Source: Ornithinibacillus scapharcae TW25 (lineage in GTDB: Bacteria > Bacillota > Bacilli > Bacillales > Amphibacillaceae). Taken from it: 64,000 nucleotides of DNA. The notes under the pieces are model-generated. The model made no database searches and was not told the origin of the DNA. It saw nothing but the letters and a program-made list of their open reading frames with translations. Within the stretch, counting starts at the first letter, position 1. Every line of letters starts with the position of its first letter. The position numbers and the translations under genes were made by a program. The stretch is taken from contig NZ_AEWH01000045.1 of NCBI RefSeq assembly GCF_000190475.1, positions 1 through 64,000 of the forward strand, in the 5' to 3' direction. Below are positions 17,789-27,208 of the stretch, piece by piece.

Positions 17789-18928
17789 ATGTTATATGTG
17801 AAGAAAAAGTTACCGATGATCGTTTCTATTGTACTTCTATGCCTTGGAATTAGCATTCTTATTTATTTGTTTTTTACATGGCGTTCCGAGGAATTAACCA
17901 TAAGTAACCCTAACATTGAACAAGTACAAACAGATAATGAAACAATTGATTTAAAGACTATCATTCATGAAGCTGAAAAAAATGTCGTACAAATTGAAGC
18001 AAGAGATGAGGTTAATACCCTTACTGGTTCTGGATTTCTTTTTAACGAAAAAGGGGATATCATCACAAATGCTCATGTCGTAAAAGATGCAGAGGCGATC
18101 TATGTTCGAACTGCCAATGCTCGTGTATATCCTGCAGCTGTCATTCGAATTGGTGATTCAACGGACATTGCTGTGATCCGAGTACCACAACTTGCAGGAG
18201 AAGAAGGATTAGCAATAGAGAAAGAGATTACTTCTGAAATTGGTGATGAAGTTATTGCTCTTGGCAGTCCACACGGTTTTCAAAATACAGTTACACTAGG
18301 GATAATTTCAGGTACTGCACGTAATTTCACGGTGGATGGATTTGATTATCATAATGTCTATCAAATTTCTGCTCAAATAACCCATGGAAATAGTGGAGGT
18401 CCATTAATCAACAGAAATACCGGTAAAGTAGTCGGTATTAATTCGGTGGGAACAGATGACGGAACCATTGGTTTTAGTATCCCAATAACAGATGTTATCA
18501 AAGACATTGAGACATGGTCCAATGAAGCAACGAATAATCAGTTAGACTTTACCAGTACAGAAGACTTATTAAAGTCCTTTGATCCAGAACAATTTAAATT
18601 TGATGCTGAATATGTGATGGAATACTTTATAGACAGTCTAATCATCCGGGATTACGTTGCTGCCTATTCCCTATTAGGTGATTCTATCCAATCCAAAACC
18701 TCTTACACTAATTTCCGGGAGGATTATATTCAGGTGGTAGATGTAGAATACAGTCATCAATCCACTACACTAACTGATGATAACAATGTAAATGTACTTG
18801 TTGATGTGTCTTTCACAAAAAATCAACCTAATAAAGAAGAGCAACTCATCAATAAAATCACCTATGAATTTACCATCGGTTATGAAAATGACCAATTAAA
18901 AATAATTACTTTAGACGAGAAAAAATAG
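17789..18928 (+). CDS. Membrane-anchored trypsin-like serine protease (HtrA-like, no PDZ)
   Basis: A 379-residue S1C-type protease. An N-terminal anchor helix (about 9-29) is followed by the protease domain with the triad in ITNAHVVKDAE (His), STDIAVIRV (Asp) and HGNSGGPLI (Ser). The C-terminal ~130 residues after EDLLKSFDPEQF are not a PDZ domain but resemble an NTF2-like or TcaA-tail domain. The region after the protease therefore differs from classical HtrA/YkdA. It follows the zinc-ribbon protein by four bases. Probably acts in extracytoplasmic protein quality control; substrates unknown. Confidence 0.85.
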   Translation: MLYVKKKLPMIVSIVLLCLGISILIYLFFTWRSEELTISNPNIEQVQTDNETIDLKTIIHEAEKNVVQIEARDEVNTLTGSGFLFNEKGDIITNAHVVKDAEAIYVRTANARVYPAAVIRIGDSTDIAVIRVPQLAGEEGLAIEKEITSEIGDEVIALGSPHGFQNTVTLGIISGTARNFTVDGFDYHNVYQISAQITHGNSGGPLINRNTGKVVGINSVGTDDGTIGFSIPITDVIKDIETWSNEATNNQLDFTSTEDLLKSFDPEQFKFDAEYVMEYFIDSLIIRDYVAAYSLLGDSIQSKTSYTNFREDYIQVVDVEYSHQSTTLTDDNNVNVLVDVSFTKNQPNKEEQLINKITYEFTIGYENDQLKIITLDEKK

Positions 18929-18993
18929 AAACTGAATAAACCCCAAATGTTTTTTATTTAGATTACGAATTGGATAATTTCCAATCCATCAAA

Positions 18994-19034
18994 AATGCCT
19001 CTAACGATGTATACATACATTGTCTAGAGGCATT
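18994..19034 (-). terminator. Terminator downstream of the GGDEF-EAL gene
   Basis: AATGCCTCTA pairs with TAGAGGCATT with inner ATGTATACATACAT, followed on the minus strand by a T5 run. Confidence 0.75.
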
Positions 19035-19041
19035 ATGTATT

Positions 19042-20991
19042 TCATACTAAAAATCGCCGTAATTGTTCAGGTGGTAATGGTTTACTAAAGAAATATCCTT
19101 GCATTTGATCACATCGAACATTCGTTAGAAAGTCCAACTGCTCCACAGTCTCTACACCTTCAGCGATAACTTTCATGTTTAAAGAATGCGACATGTGAAT
19201 AATAGACTTGATGATGGCTTGATTTTGTATTTGATTCTCATTTAAGAACATTTTATCTATTTTCAACTTTGTAATGGGAAACATACTTAAATACTTAAAA
19301 GAAGAATAACCTGTGCCGAAATCATCAATAGACACTAGTACGCCAATATTTCTTAAATCATTTAAAGTGTGTAATATTTCTTCTTCATTGGACATTGCCA
19401 TACTTTCTGTTATCTCCAACTCCAAATAACGTGGATCAAGGCCTGTTTCCTCTAATACCTCTTTTATCTTATGAACGAGATTGCGTTGGTGAAATTGCTT
19501 CGCAGATAAATTTACACTAACAGTTACCGGTTTAAATCCATCATCCTGCCATTCCTTATTTTGTCTACATGCCTCATACAGGACCCAATCACCAATATCA
19601 ATAATTAAACCAGTCTTTTCAGCTAAAGGAATGAAGTCTACAGGACTTATGTAGCCTTTTTCAGGATGTTTCCAACGAATTAATGCCTCTAATCCCACAA
19701 CTTCATCATTACACAAGCTTTTTTGCGGTTGATAATGGAGTTCAAAACTCTTTTCTGCTAATGCTTTTCTTAGTTCTGATTCCATCGTAAGCATAGTTTT
19801 AAAATTCTCTGATATGGATGAATCAAACAAGTTATAATAATTGCGATGCTTCTCTTTTATCACATACATAGCAGAATCTGCATGTTTTATTAAATCAGAC
19901 GGCGTTGACCCATTCTCAGGAAAAATACTGATCCCAATACTTACAGTTGTGTAAATTTCATATTCGTCTATTTTAATTGGCTTTTCAAATTCGGCAATTA
20001 GCTTTTCTGCAAAGATTATTGCCTGATTTTTAGAAGTATCACGTTGTAGAATTAGAAATTCATCCCCACTCATTCTTGCAACAAAAGTGTCCATTTGCTG
20101 AAACGTTTTTAAACGATTAGCACAAGCCTGTAGTAATTGATCGCCAAAGGAATAGCCTAAAGTATCATTAATTTCCTTAAAGTAATCTAAATCTAAAAAG
20201 AATACAGCAACCTGTTCGTCTACCTCTTTGGCTTGCTGGATGGCTTCCTTAAGCACCTTAAGAAAAAAGTTTCGATTTGGTATATCTGTCAATTCGTCAT
20301 AGTATGCCATATACTCAATCTTATTTTCATTTGCTATTCGCTCTGTCACATCTCTTATACTTGCCGCGCGAACTATTTTTCCATTTTTATAATATGGATA
20401 TTGATACATCTCGATATAAAAAACAGTTCCATCATTTCTTTTCCCTTTTAACTCTACAGCACTATCGGTATCAAGATGCTCATAATCAACTAGTTTTCGA
20501 TAACTTTTCGGATCCATTAATTCATCCATTGCTATTGCTTTTATTTCTTCTTTCGTATAACCAAACATAGTCGCAAAGTTCTCATCACAGTCTATGATCT
20601 TTTTAGATTCGTATAATACGATTCCTTCAACAGATCCTTCAGATATTTGATTAATATACTGCTTAATCTCTTCCGCTCGGTCACATACCGATAATTCTTT
20701 TAGTAGCAGACAATATATCCCATCTTCTATCATTAAGGACTTTACTTCGATTAATTTGCCTTTCTCATGTTTGATTTCCATTATTAAGTGCGACTTTTGT
20801 TCACCAGCTAATAGATGAAAATCCAAATAATCTTCTATAGCATTTGTCTTAGAAGAATTCGAATTTAAAATCGAAAAAGCCGCTTCATTTCCCTCCAGTA
20901 TTACTCCTTCTCCATCCACAATAATAATTGCCTCTTTTAAGAATGACAGTAAATGATTCGATAATGGTAATGATAATTGTTTTCTTGTCAT
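19042..20991 (-). CDS. PAS-PAS-GGDEF-EAL cyclic-di-GMP turnover protein
   Basis: 649 residues, cytoplasmic, no membrane helix. A degenerate PAS (about 10-110) and a clear PAS (about 115-215) precede a GGDEF domain (about 225-385) and an EAL domain (about 395-648). The GGDEF motif reads SGDEF (ARMSGDEFLIL), so cyclase activity is uncertain. The EAL domain keeps the family's catalytic residues: GLEALIRW, VSVNLSAKQF, LELEITES, SIDDFGTGYSS and VIAEGVET, so phosphodiesterase activity is likely. Start at ATG 20991 after GGAGAAACCCT. It lies 27 bases after the Ktr channel gene and may be read from the same promoter. Confidence 0.9.
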   Translation of the reverse strand: MTRKQLSLPLSNHLLSFLKEAIIIVDGEGVILEGNEAAFSILNSNSSKTNAIEDYLDFHLLAGEQKSHLIMEIKHEKGKLIEVKSLMIEDGIYCLLLKELSVCDRAEEIKQYINQISEGSVEGIVLYESKKIIDCDENFATMFGYTKEEIKAIAMDELMDPKSYRKLVDYEHLDTDSAVELKGKRNDGTVFYIEMYQYPYYKNGKIVRAASIRDVTERIANENKIEYMAYYDELTDIPNRNFFLKVLKEAIQQAKEVDEQVAVFFLDLDYFKEINDTLGYSFGDQLLQACANRLKTFQQMDTFVARMSGDEFLILQRDTSKNQAIIFAEKLIAEFEKPIKIDEYEIYTTVSIGISIFPENGSTPSDLIKHADSAMYVIKEKHRNYYNLFDSSISENFKTMLTMESELRKALAEKSFELHYQPQKSLCNDEVVGLEALIRWKHPEKGYISPVDFIPLAEKTGLIIDIGDWVLYEACRQNKEWQDDGFKPVTVSVNLSAKQFHQRNLVHKIKEVLEETGLDPRYLELEITESMAMSNEEEILHTLNDLRNIGVLVSIDDFGTGYSSFKYLSMFPITKLKIDKMFLNENQIQNQAIIKSIIHMSHSLNMKVIAEGVETVEQLDFLTNVRCDQMQGYFFSKPLPPEQLRRFLV

Positions 20992-21018
20992 TAGGGTTTC
21001 TCCTCATTTGTTATCTCT

Positions 21019-22383
21019 TTAACCGATACTAATACGTTCCTTCGGGTAATGATAATCTCCGGTGCGTTTGGATTTCTTAAACATAAATAAAAATGTAATA
21101 ATCCCTACTCTACCAATAAACATTAAAATCATGAGGATAATCTTTGTCATGGTTGTTAATTCCCCTGTAATACCTAGCGATAATCCCACTGTACCGAATG
21201 CAGATGTTACCTCAAACATTATTTCAACGATAGAATAAGGTTCAATCTTTGTAATAATAATGATGGATAAAAACACCATCATCATAGCCATCAAGGTAAC
21301 CGTTACAGCTTTCATTAAATCTTCATCATGAACTTCTCTTCTAAATATACGAATACTAGTCCCACCACGAGCATATGTAATGATAAATATAACTACTAGA
21401 GCAAAGGTAGTTGTTCGAATTCCCCCACCTGCACTACTAGGAGATGCTCCTATAAACATTAGTAATGACATCCATAAATGGTTCGCCTCCGAAAGCTGAC
21501 TAACATCCATCGTGGCCAAACCACCACTCCTAGTAGTTACAGACTGAAATAAAGCATAGAAAAACGCTTCATGCCAACTTTTCCCTTTAAAAAACTCATT
21601 AAAATCTAATAAATAGATCCCAATGGTTCCGACGACGATTAAGATAGCAAATGTTAGGGTCGTCAGTTTCGCAAATAAGCTAAAGTGCATGAACATCCGA
21701 TTTTCTTTTTTTGAAAACAAGAAATTCTTTATTTCAATTAACACAGGAAATCCAATAGCACCAAAAATGATTAAAAGCATATTGATAAACTGGACGAAGT
21801 AATCGTCTTTATATGGAATTAGAGAAGCCCCAGTTATATCAAAACCACCATTTGTTATAGCGCTAATCGTGCTAAAAAATCCATGAAAATATGCTGTGCC
21901 CGGGTCATGGTAATACTTCAGAAAATAAGTACCCAAAACAAAGAAAGAGATTAACTCGACTGTCAAAAGTACTAATACAATTTGTTTGATTAATCGAACC
22001 ATACCTTCAAAATTATTTTGGTTCTGATCCGTCATAATTAATCGCCGTTCTTTTAGGCCAATTTTTTTTCCTAGAAGTAACCAGATAAACGTTCCAATGG
22101 CCATTACCCCCACAGCACCTAACTGTAGAATAAAAGCTAAAAGGATTATCCCGGTTGTGCTTAATGTATCAGCTATAGTGATGGTGCTTAAGCCGGTAAC
22201 ACTAAGTGCACTGATAGAGGTGAATACAATATCTATGAATTCAATCTCCACACCATCCTGGTATGCAATAGGTAGTGACATGATTGCAGTGGAAAACACT
22301 GCTGCCACCAGGTAGAAGAATAATATGATTCGAACTGGCGATATTTTATTAATCCATCTTAGAAAAGATTTTGGTAATAGCAT
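21019..22383 (-). CDS. ktrD: Ktr potassium transporter membrane subunit (KtrB/KtrD type)
   Basis: A 454-residue TrkH/KtrB-family channel subunit with four M1-P-M2 repeats. The four filter loops with their conserved glycines are visible: SVTGLSTI, TNGGFDI, TRSGGLAT and SAFGTVGLS. Transport is Na+-dependent K+ uptake when paired with an RCK ring. The unlinked RCK subunit at 950-1615 matches KtrC, so the KtrD name is preferred, but KtrB cannot be excluded. GGAGTATG precedes the ATG. No ydaO/yuaA c-di-AMP riboswitch consensus was recognised in the leader. Confidence 0.88.
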   Translation of the reverse strand: MLLPKSFLRWINKISPVRIILFFYLVAAVFSTAIMSLPIAYQDGVEIEFIDIVFTSISALSVTGLSTITIADTLSTTGIILLAFILQLGAVGVMAIGTFIWLLLGKKIGLKERRLIMTDQNQNNFEGMVRLIKQIVLVLLTVELISFFVLGTYFLKYYHDPGTAYFHGFFSTISAITNGGFDITGASLIPYKDDYFVQFINMLLIIFGAIGFPVLIEIKNFLFSKKENRMFMHFSLFAKLTTLTFAILIVVGTIGIYLLDFNEFFKGKSWHEAFFYALFQSVTTRSGGLATMDVSQLSEANHLWMSLLMFIGASPSSAGGGIRTTTFALVVIFIITYARGGTSIRIFRREVHDEDLMKAVTVTLMAMMMVFLSIIIITKIEPYSIVEIMFEVTSAFGTVGLSLGITGELTTMTKIILMILMFIGRVGIITFLFMFKKSKRTGDYHYPKERISIG

Positions 22384-22739
22384 TGTTCATACTCCCTAGT
22401 TTGCTTAGAAAAACTCGCATTCGCTCGTTCTTTGTAAATGTACTTGTTTTTCTTATGCAGGTGAGAAAGATTTTTAATACTTTCCCATCTGCCAAAAAAT
22501 GGTCATTCATTCTTTTTATTATAGCAATGATTTATTGAGATTTCCTCTATTTTCATAAAACAAAAAAATAAAGGAGAATATTACAGATTATAACGAAAAA
22601 AAGCTATTTTAGAAAGTTGTGTTTGTACATAAATTGTTTACATCTGATTAGCACGAATAATTATTTCTGAATATAAATAAAATTTATTGTAAGGTATTTA
22701 ATTACCTTCGACATCATTATCCATTAGGAGAATGCTACT
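22384..22739. promoter_or_regulatory. Divergent intergenic region ktrD/glcD with a leader hairpin
   Basis: On the minus strand an extended -10 (TGCTATAAT, 22518-22526) lies about 135 bases before ktrD. Between them is a hairpin at 22457-22492 whose arms GCAGGTGAGAAAG and CTTTCCCATCTGC pair almost fully. A related sequence occurs at about 16246-16284. On the plus strand, AAGGTATTTAATTACCTT (22691-22708) is a small dyad just before the glcD ribosome site. Nothing else is recognised here. Confidence 0.5.
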
Positions 22740-24152
22740 ATGCTGACAGAATCGATACAGAATGAATTAATAGAAATTGTTGGCGTGAAGAACATACAGG
22801 TATCCAATTCTAGTCTTTTAGCCTATTCCTATGATGCAACACCTGGTTTTCAATCTCTTCCAGATGCAGTCGTTTCTCCACGAAATACTGAAGAAGTCGC
22901 ACGCATAGTAAAACTGTGTAATCATCACAGGATACCCATTACGCCTAGAGGATCAGGGACTAATCTAAGTGCAGGCACTACCCCACTTCATGGTGGTATT
23001 GTCTTATTGATGAAGCATTTCAATAGAATTTTGGAAATTGATGAAGAGAATTTAACTGTCCGAACACAACCAGGTGTCATCACTGAATCGCTAATAAAAT
23101 CCGTTGAAGAGAAGGGACTATTTTATCCACCTGATCCCAGTTCTATGAAGGTATCACAAATAGGAGGAAATATTAACGAAAATTCTGGTGGTCTCCGTGG
23201 ATTAAAATATGGAGTAACTCGTGATTATGTTATGGGACTAGAGGTTGTACTCGCAAATGGGGAAATTATTCGTACCGGAGGAAAGTTAGCAAAGGATGTT
23301 GCAGGATATGATCTTACTAGCCTAATAGTTGGTTCAGAAGGCACTTTAGGCATTGTAACTGAAGCAACACTAAAACTAATACCAATGCCAGAAACCAAAA
23401 AAACCATGTTGGCACTGTACAATAAAATGGAAGATGCAGCACACACTGTATCCTCCATTATATCCAATAGAATTATACCGGCTACTCTCGAATTATTAGA
23501 CCAACCAACTCTAAAGGCAGTGGAGGATTTTGCAAAAATTGGATTGCCTACCAATGTTCAAGCTGTACTGTTAATCGAACAAGACGGCACTTCAACGAAT
23601 GTACAAAATGATATAGGGAGAATCGAGGCTATTTGTCGTGACCATCATGCCAGAGAGGTAACGATTGCTCAAACGAAAGAGGAAGCCGAAGCCTTAACAG
23701 CAGCTAGGAGGTTAGCCTTAACAGCACTTGCCCGTCTAAAACCCACTACGATTCTTGAAGATGCCACTGTTCCCCGCTCAGAAATCGCAAATATGGTGAT
23801 GGCTATTCAATCTATTGCGAAAAGGAATAGATTGACTATCTGTACTTTTGGACATGCAGGAGATGGAAATCTACACCCAACCTGCCTAACGGATATACGG
23901 GATACGGATGAAATGAGCCGTGTTGAAAAAGCCTTCGAAGAAATATTCCATAAGGCTATCGAATTAGGTGGAACCATAACAGGTGAACATGGTGTTGGGG
24001 CAATGAAGCTACCCTACTTAAATCTAAAGGTTGGCAGTGCTGGGATTGAGGCAATGAAAGCTATTAAACGGGCAATTGATCCAAATCTTATCATGAATCC
24101 CGGTAAGATGTTTGTCTTTCTAGAACGGCAACGATTGGTGGTACAAAAATAA
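22740..24152 (+). CDS. glcD: Glycolate oxidase FAD-binding subunit GlcD
   Basis: 470-residue FAD-linked oxidase of the VAO/PCMH fold; oxidises glycolate (or a related 2-hydroxy acid such as lactate) to the oxo acid. The FAD-binding region shows RGSGTNLSAGTTPLHGG and the PPDPSSMKVSQIGGNINENSGG segment; the C-terminal region has GHAGDGNLHPT and TGEHGVGAMK. It overlaps the next gene by one base (TAATG), indicating a two-subunit complex, equivalent to B. subtilis ysfC-ysfD. No glcE-like third subunit or regulator is adjacent. TTAGGAGAATG precedes the ATG. Confidence 0.92.
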   Translation: MLTESIQNELIEIVGVKNIQVSNSSLLAYSYDATPGFQSLPDAVVSPRNTEEVARIVKLCNHHRIPITPRGSGTNLSAGTTPLHGGIVLLMKHFNRILEIDEENLTVRTQPGVITESLIKSVEEKGLFYPPDPSSMKVSQIGGNINENSGGLRGLKYGVTRDYVMGLEVVLANGEIIRTGGKLAKDVAGYDLTSLIVGSEGTLGIVTEATLKLIPMPETKKTMLALYNKMEDAAHTVSSIISNRIIPATLELLDQPTLKAVEDFAKIGLPTNVQAVLLIEQDGTSTNVQNDIGRIEAICRDHHAREVTIAQTKEEAEALTAARRLALTALARLKPTTILEDATVPRSEIANMVMAIQSIAKRNRLTICTFGHAGDGNLHPTCLTDIRDTDEMSRVEKAFEEIFHKAIELGGTITGEHGVGAMKLPYLNLKVGSAGIEAMKAIKRAIDPNLIMNPGKMFVFLERQRLVVQK

Positions 24153-25477
24153 TGAAACCAAAAGAAAAAAATGATATCGCGAACGCCTTTAAAGAAAATA
24201 TGGACTATAATGAACTGCTTAACTGTACACGCTGTGGTTTCTGCTTATCTAGTTGTCCTACGTATATAGAAACCAATATGGATGAAACTCATTCTCCAAG
24301 AGGAAGAATTGCTCTAATGAAGGCTGTAGTGGATGGCGTAATCGAACCAGACATGGATGTGAAGCATTCTCTTGACTTGTGCTTAGGTTGTCGAGCATGT
24401 GAACCAGTATGTCCGTCTGGAGTCCAATATGGACATCTCCTTGAACAAGCAAGAGAAAGTTTTTACCAACACAAAAAAACATCTCTATCCGAGAAATTTA
24501 CCCATCGATTTATTTTGAATTCTATCTTTCCAAAACAAGAAAGGATGATAAAATCTACTAGTCTACTGGGTTTTTATCAACGGTCTGGTCTCCAAAAACT
24601 TACTCGAAATAGTGGTATTTTGGATTTCTTCCCAGAAACAATGAAAACAATGGATAAGGTTCTTCCTAAAGTACCTAGTCGTAATGAAATGAAAAATCGC
24701 CCAAATTACTTGCCACCCCCTCAGCATTCCGGAATGCGGGTTGCATTCTTTTCAGGTTGTCTAATGGATACAATCTTTTTGGAAACAAATAATGCTACAT
24801 TGAAATTGTTACAATACGCTGGATGTGAGGTTGTTATTCCACAGGGACAAAATTGTTGTGGTGCACTACACGGACATAGTGGTGAATTAGAAAAAGCTAA
24901 GGAGATGGCAAGGAATAATATTCTAACATTCGAGAATACCAAAGCAGAATATATTGTTACAAATGCCGGTGGCTGTGGAGCTTTCTTACTTGATTATCAT
25001 TATCTTTTACGTGATGACCCTTTGTGGTCAAAAAGAGCTGAGGAATTTTCCATGAAGATTATCGATATAAGCAGTATATTAATGAAGTTGGATTTTAGCA
25101 GTAATATGCTAAAGCTTGATGAACAGATAGTAACCTACCAAGACTCCTGTCATCTAAGGAATGGACAAAAAACTTACTTGGAGCACAGACAATTATTAAC
25201 CTCGATTCAAGGTGTCAAATACGTTGAGATGAAAGATGCAGATAAATGTTGTGGTTCTGCTGGAATTTATAATTTATTAGAATCTGAAATGTCATTAAAA
25301 ATACTGGATGATAAAATGAGGCATGTAAGAAATACCAATGCAACCACTATAGTTACAGCAAATCCCGGCTGCCTTCTACAACTGTTAATGGGTATTGAAA
25401 GAGAAGGTCTGTCTCATACAATACGCGCAGTACATATTGTTGATTTACTTTTAGAAGCATTGGAAAATAATAATTGA
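24152..25477 (+). CDS. glcF: Glycolate oxidase iron-sulfur subunit GlcF
   Basis: 441 residues. Two [4Fe-4S] ferredoxin motifs (CTRCGFCLSSCP and CLGCRACEPVCPSG) are followed by two cysteine-rich CCG domains (around GQNCCGALHGHSG and DKCCGSAGIYNL), the architecture of electron-transfer subunits of glycolate oxidase. It passes electrons from the GlcD flavin towards quinone at the membrane. Translationally coupled to glcD by the one-base overlap and closed by a terminator. Confidence 0.92.
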   Translation: MKPKEKNDIANAFKENMDYNELLNCTRCGFCLSSCPTYIETNMDETHSPRGRIALMKAVVDGVIEPDMDVKHSLDLCLGCRACEPVCPSGVQYGHLLEQARESFYQHKKTSLSEKFTHRFILNSIFPKQERMIKSTSLLGFYQRSGLQKLTRNSGILDFFPETMKTMDKVLPKVPSRNEMKNRPNYLPPPQHSGMRVAFFSGCLMDTIFLETNNATLKLLQYAGCEVVIPQGQNCCGALHGHSGELEKAKEMARNNILTFENTKAEYIVTNAGGCGAFLLDYHYLLRDDPLWSKRAEEFSMKIIDISSILMKLDFSSNMLKLDEQIVTYQDSCHLRNGQKTYLEHRQLLTSIQGVKYVEMKDADKCCGSAGIYNLLESEMSLKILDDKMRHVRNTNATTIVTANPGCLLQLLMGIEREGLSHTIRAVHIVDLLLEALENNN

Positions 25478-25485
25478 ATCATTTA

Positions 25486-25520
25486 GGAAGGCTAGTTCAC
25501 TGGATTAATCTAGCCTTCTT
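25486..25520. terminator. Bidirectional terminator glcF/ywpF
   Basis: GAAGGCTAG pairs with CTAGCCTTC around TTCACTGGATTAAT. It lies eight bases after the glcF stop and touches the converging gene's stop codon. Confidence 0.75.
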
Positions 25521-25929
25521 ACAATATCTGTTTGAATTTCTCTAGCAACTCCTCCCCTTCGTAACCCTTTTCGATCAATTCTGCTAGTAATTCTTCCATT
25601 TTACGATTTCTTTTATCAATAATAGTCCCAGTAAAAATGATACTGATATGGTTCCCTACCTTATTGATACTATCTATAGTAGTACGGAACATAACCGGTG
25701 GATTGGTAAGTTTTGTAATGTTAACTTCTATCATCACTTGATCCCGTTTTTCTTTTAATTCTTTAAAATAATTTATATAATCCGCATCTAGCAGCGCCTC
25801 TACCAGCCATGTGTTTTTTTCATCTTCACGGTTAATAATTAGTCCATCCAACAAGTTAAAATCCTTCTTGTGTATATCATCTCCAATCCTTTCCATTATT
25901 TGTAATGACTTTAGCAGAAAAGTTTTCAT
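25519..25929 (-). CDS. YwpF-like protein
   Basis: 136 residues, cytoplasmic, beginning MKTFLLKSLQIMER. The pattern LLDGLIINREDEKNTWLVEALLD and the C-terminal LIEKGYEGEELLEKFKQIL fit my memory of the YwpF-like family (B. subtilis YwpF, also about 136 residues), function unknown. GAAAGGAGGGACGAA precedes ATG 25929; the upstream in-frame start at 25953 is rejected because it precedes that site. Family call moderate. Confidence 0.7.
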   Translation of the reverse strand: MKTFLLKSLQIMERIGDDIHKKDFNLLDGLIINREDEKNTWLVEALLDADYINYFKELKEKRDQVMIEVNITKLTNPPVMFRTTIDSINKVGNHISIIFTGTIIDKRNRKMEELLAELIEKGYEGEELLEKFKQIL

Positions 25930-26042
25930 TTCGTCCCTCCTTTCATATTTCATGGATTAAAATCAGTTTACCAAATGTTATAAATAAATGATAACTATTT
26001 TTGCATGACACATACTAAGAAAAAAGATAGGAGGTAAAAACA

Positions 26043-26156
26043 ATGCTCTCTGTTTGGATTACCGTATCACTACTCATTTTGTTAATCATCATACTGATAA
26101 ATCGCGCTAATAAATTATCTATAAAAGATAAAGTGAAAGAATCAAGAAACCATTAG
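26043..26156 (+). CDS. 37-residue membrane microprotein
   Basis: One hydrophobic helix (VWITVSLLILLIIILINRA) followed by a basic tail (NKLSIKDKVKESRNH). GATAGGAGGTAAAAACA gives an excellent ribosome site at correct spacing. Resembles small YtzI-type membrane proteins in layout only. Function unknown. Confidence 0.65.
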   Translation: MLSVWITVSLLILLIIILINRANKLSIKDKVKESRNH

Positions 26157-26321
26157 AATGTCCAAACACTATTGTCAAAATAGGTCTTCCATAAACCAAG
26201 TGTTCAAGTATAATAAGATTATTCCATCAATTATAATGGCTGCTAATTCTAAATTTGAAATTACTATTGACTGCATCTGCCATTATTACGAAATGAATAC
26301 AATTGAATTGGAGTGTCTTAT

Positions 26322-27047
26322 ATGATGAAGAAAATACTTGGTTTATTATTCTTATTTGTACTTGTTCTTACCGCTTGTTCTCATGAGCAACCCGCTATTG
26401 TAAAGGTTGAAACTCCCCCAGAGGACACGAAAGAAGAACCAGAACTCATCGAGGAAGTTACAGATAACGAAAAGGTCGATGAGTTCATAGAGTTTACATT
26501 AGAGGAAGAGGTTGTACGAGTTAATTTGAATCAAATTCCTATCCTCTCCTCCTACTTACACGCTGTCAAAGACCGTCAACAGGTTATTGAAAAAATGGAT
26601 TTTCAGCATTTATTAAATATTGATGATAATGATATTTATTTACTCGAATTCTCTTGTAATAAAGCCGATCATTGTTCCTATTTGTTATTAGACCACAACT
26701 CAGAGAATACGGACTTTCTCGTTGCAGATTTAGCAAGCTATGAGGAGTTTATTTTATCCCCAGAAGGAACAAAATTATTATTAAAATTTTCTCGTGACAC
26801 CTCGCAAGAATATTCCGTCTCAAACATTGTTGTTATCGATTTACAAGAATGGGACATCATGTCTTTGGAGAACGATGATATTGAAAACAATTTACTCGAT
26901 TATAACTGGCCTATATTATCGACAAGTTGGGTGGATGATGAGTCCATCTTAATATCTGTACCTGATACATTGCAAACCAATACAGAAAAAACAGATACGG
27001 AAATAATTGAGACGACCAATGATATTCTCTTCAACGTTTCAAATTAA
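26322..27047 (+). CDS. Hypothetical lipoprotein
   Basis: 241 residues with an N-terminal signal and lipobox VLTACSH, then an acidic linker (ETPPEDTKEEPELIEEVTDNEK) and a domain of mixed strands. The second half (SPEGTKLLLKFSRD, VIDLQEWDIM, STSWVDDESILISV) has a periodic pattern reminiscent of a beta-propeller blade. No family named. Start at ATG 26322 after TTGGAG. It lies just upstream of the spoVA-type operon but has its own terminator, so a sporulation role is not implied. Confidence 0.7.
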   Translation: MMKKILGLLFLFVLVLTACSHEQPAIVKVETPPEDTKEEPELIEEVTDNEKVDEFIEFTLEEEVVRVNLNQIPILSSYLHAVKDRQQVIEKMDFQHLLNIDDNDIYLLEFSCNKADHCSYLLLDHNSENTDFLVADLASYEEFILSPEGTKLLLKFSRDTSQEYSVSNIVVIDLQEWDIMSLENDDIENNLLDYNWPILSTSWVDDESILISVPDTLQTNTEKTDTEIIETTNDILFNVSN

Positions 27048-27094
27048 TTTCCATCTATTTACCAGCATATTCACAGACAGTTTAGCAAAATACT

Positions 27095-27124
27095 AAAGGT
27101 GTTCCTAAGTGGAGCACCTTTTTC
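27095..27124 (+). terminator. Terminator upstream of the spoVA-type operon
   Basis: AAAGGTG-TTCC pairs with GGA-CACCTTT around a short loop, followed by T5. It isolates the spoVA-type operon from the lipoprotein gene. Confidence 0.75.
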
Positions 27125-27208
27125 ATTTTTGGAAACAAAATGACAAGTATATTCCACTTGTATTTCATAAATCCAAATATCGAACATCACGAACAAGGAG
27201 GACTTTAC

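Noticed and set aside
22384-22739. c-di-AMP (ydaO/yuaA) riboswitch upstream of ktrD
   Set aside because: Only a simple hairpin is present; the conserved riboswitch core was not recognised.
27140-27208. Sigma-G promoter upstream of the spoVA-type operon
   Set aside because: CATAAAT at 27166 resembles a -10 element, but no matching -35 lies at the proper 17-18 base distance. Forespore control is likely from gene content, not from a promoter I can point to.
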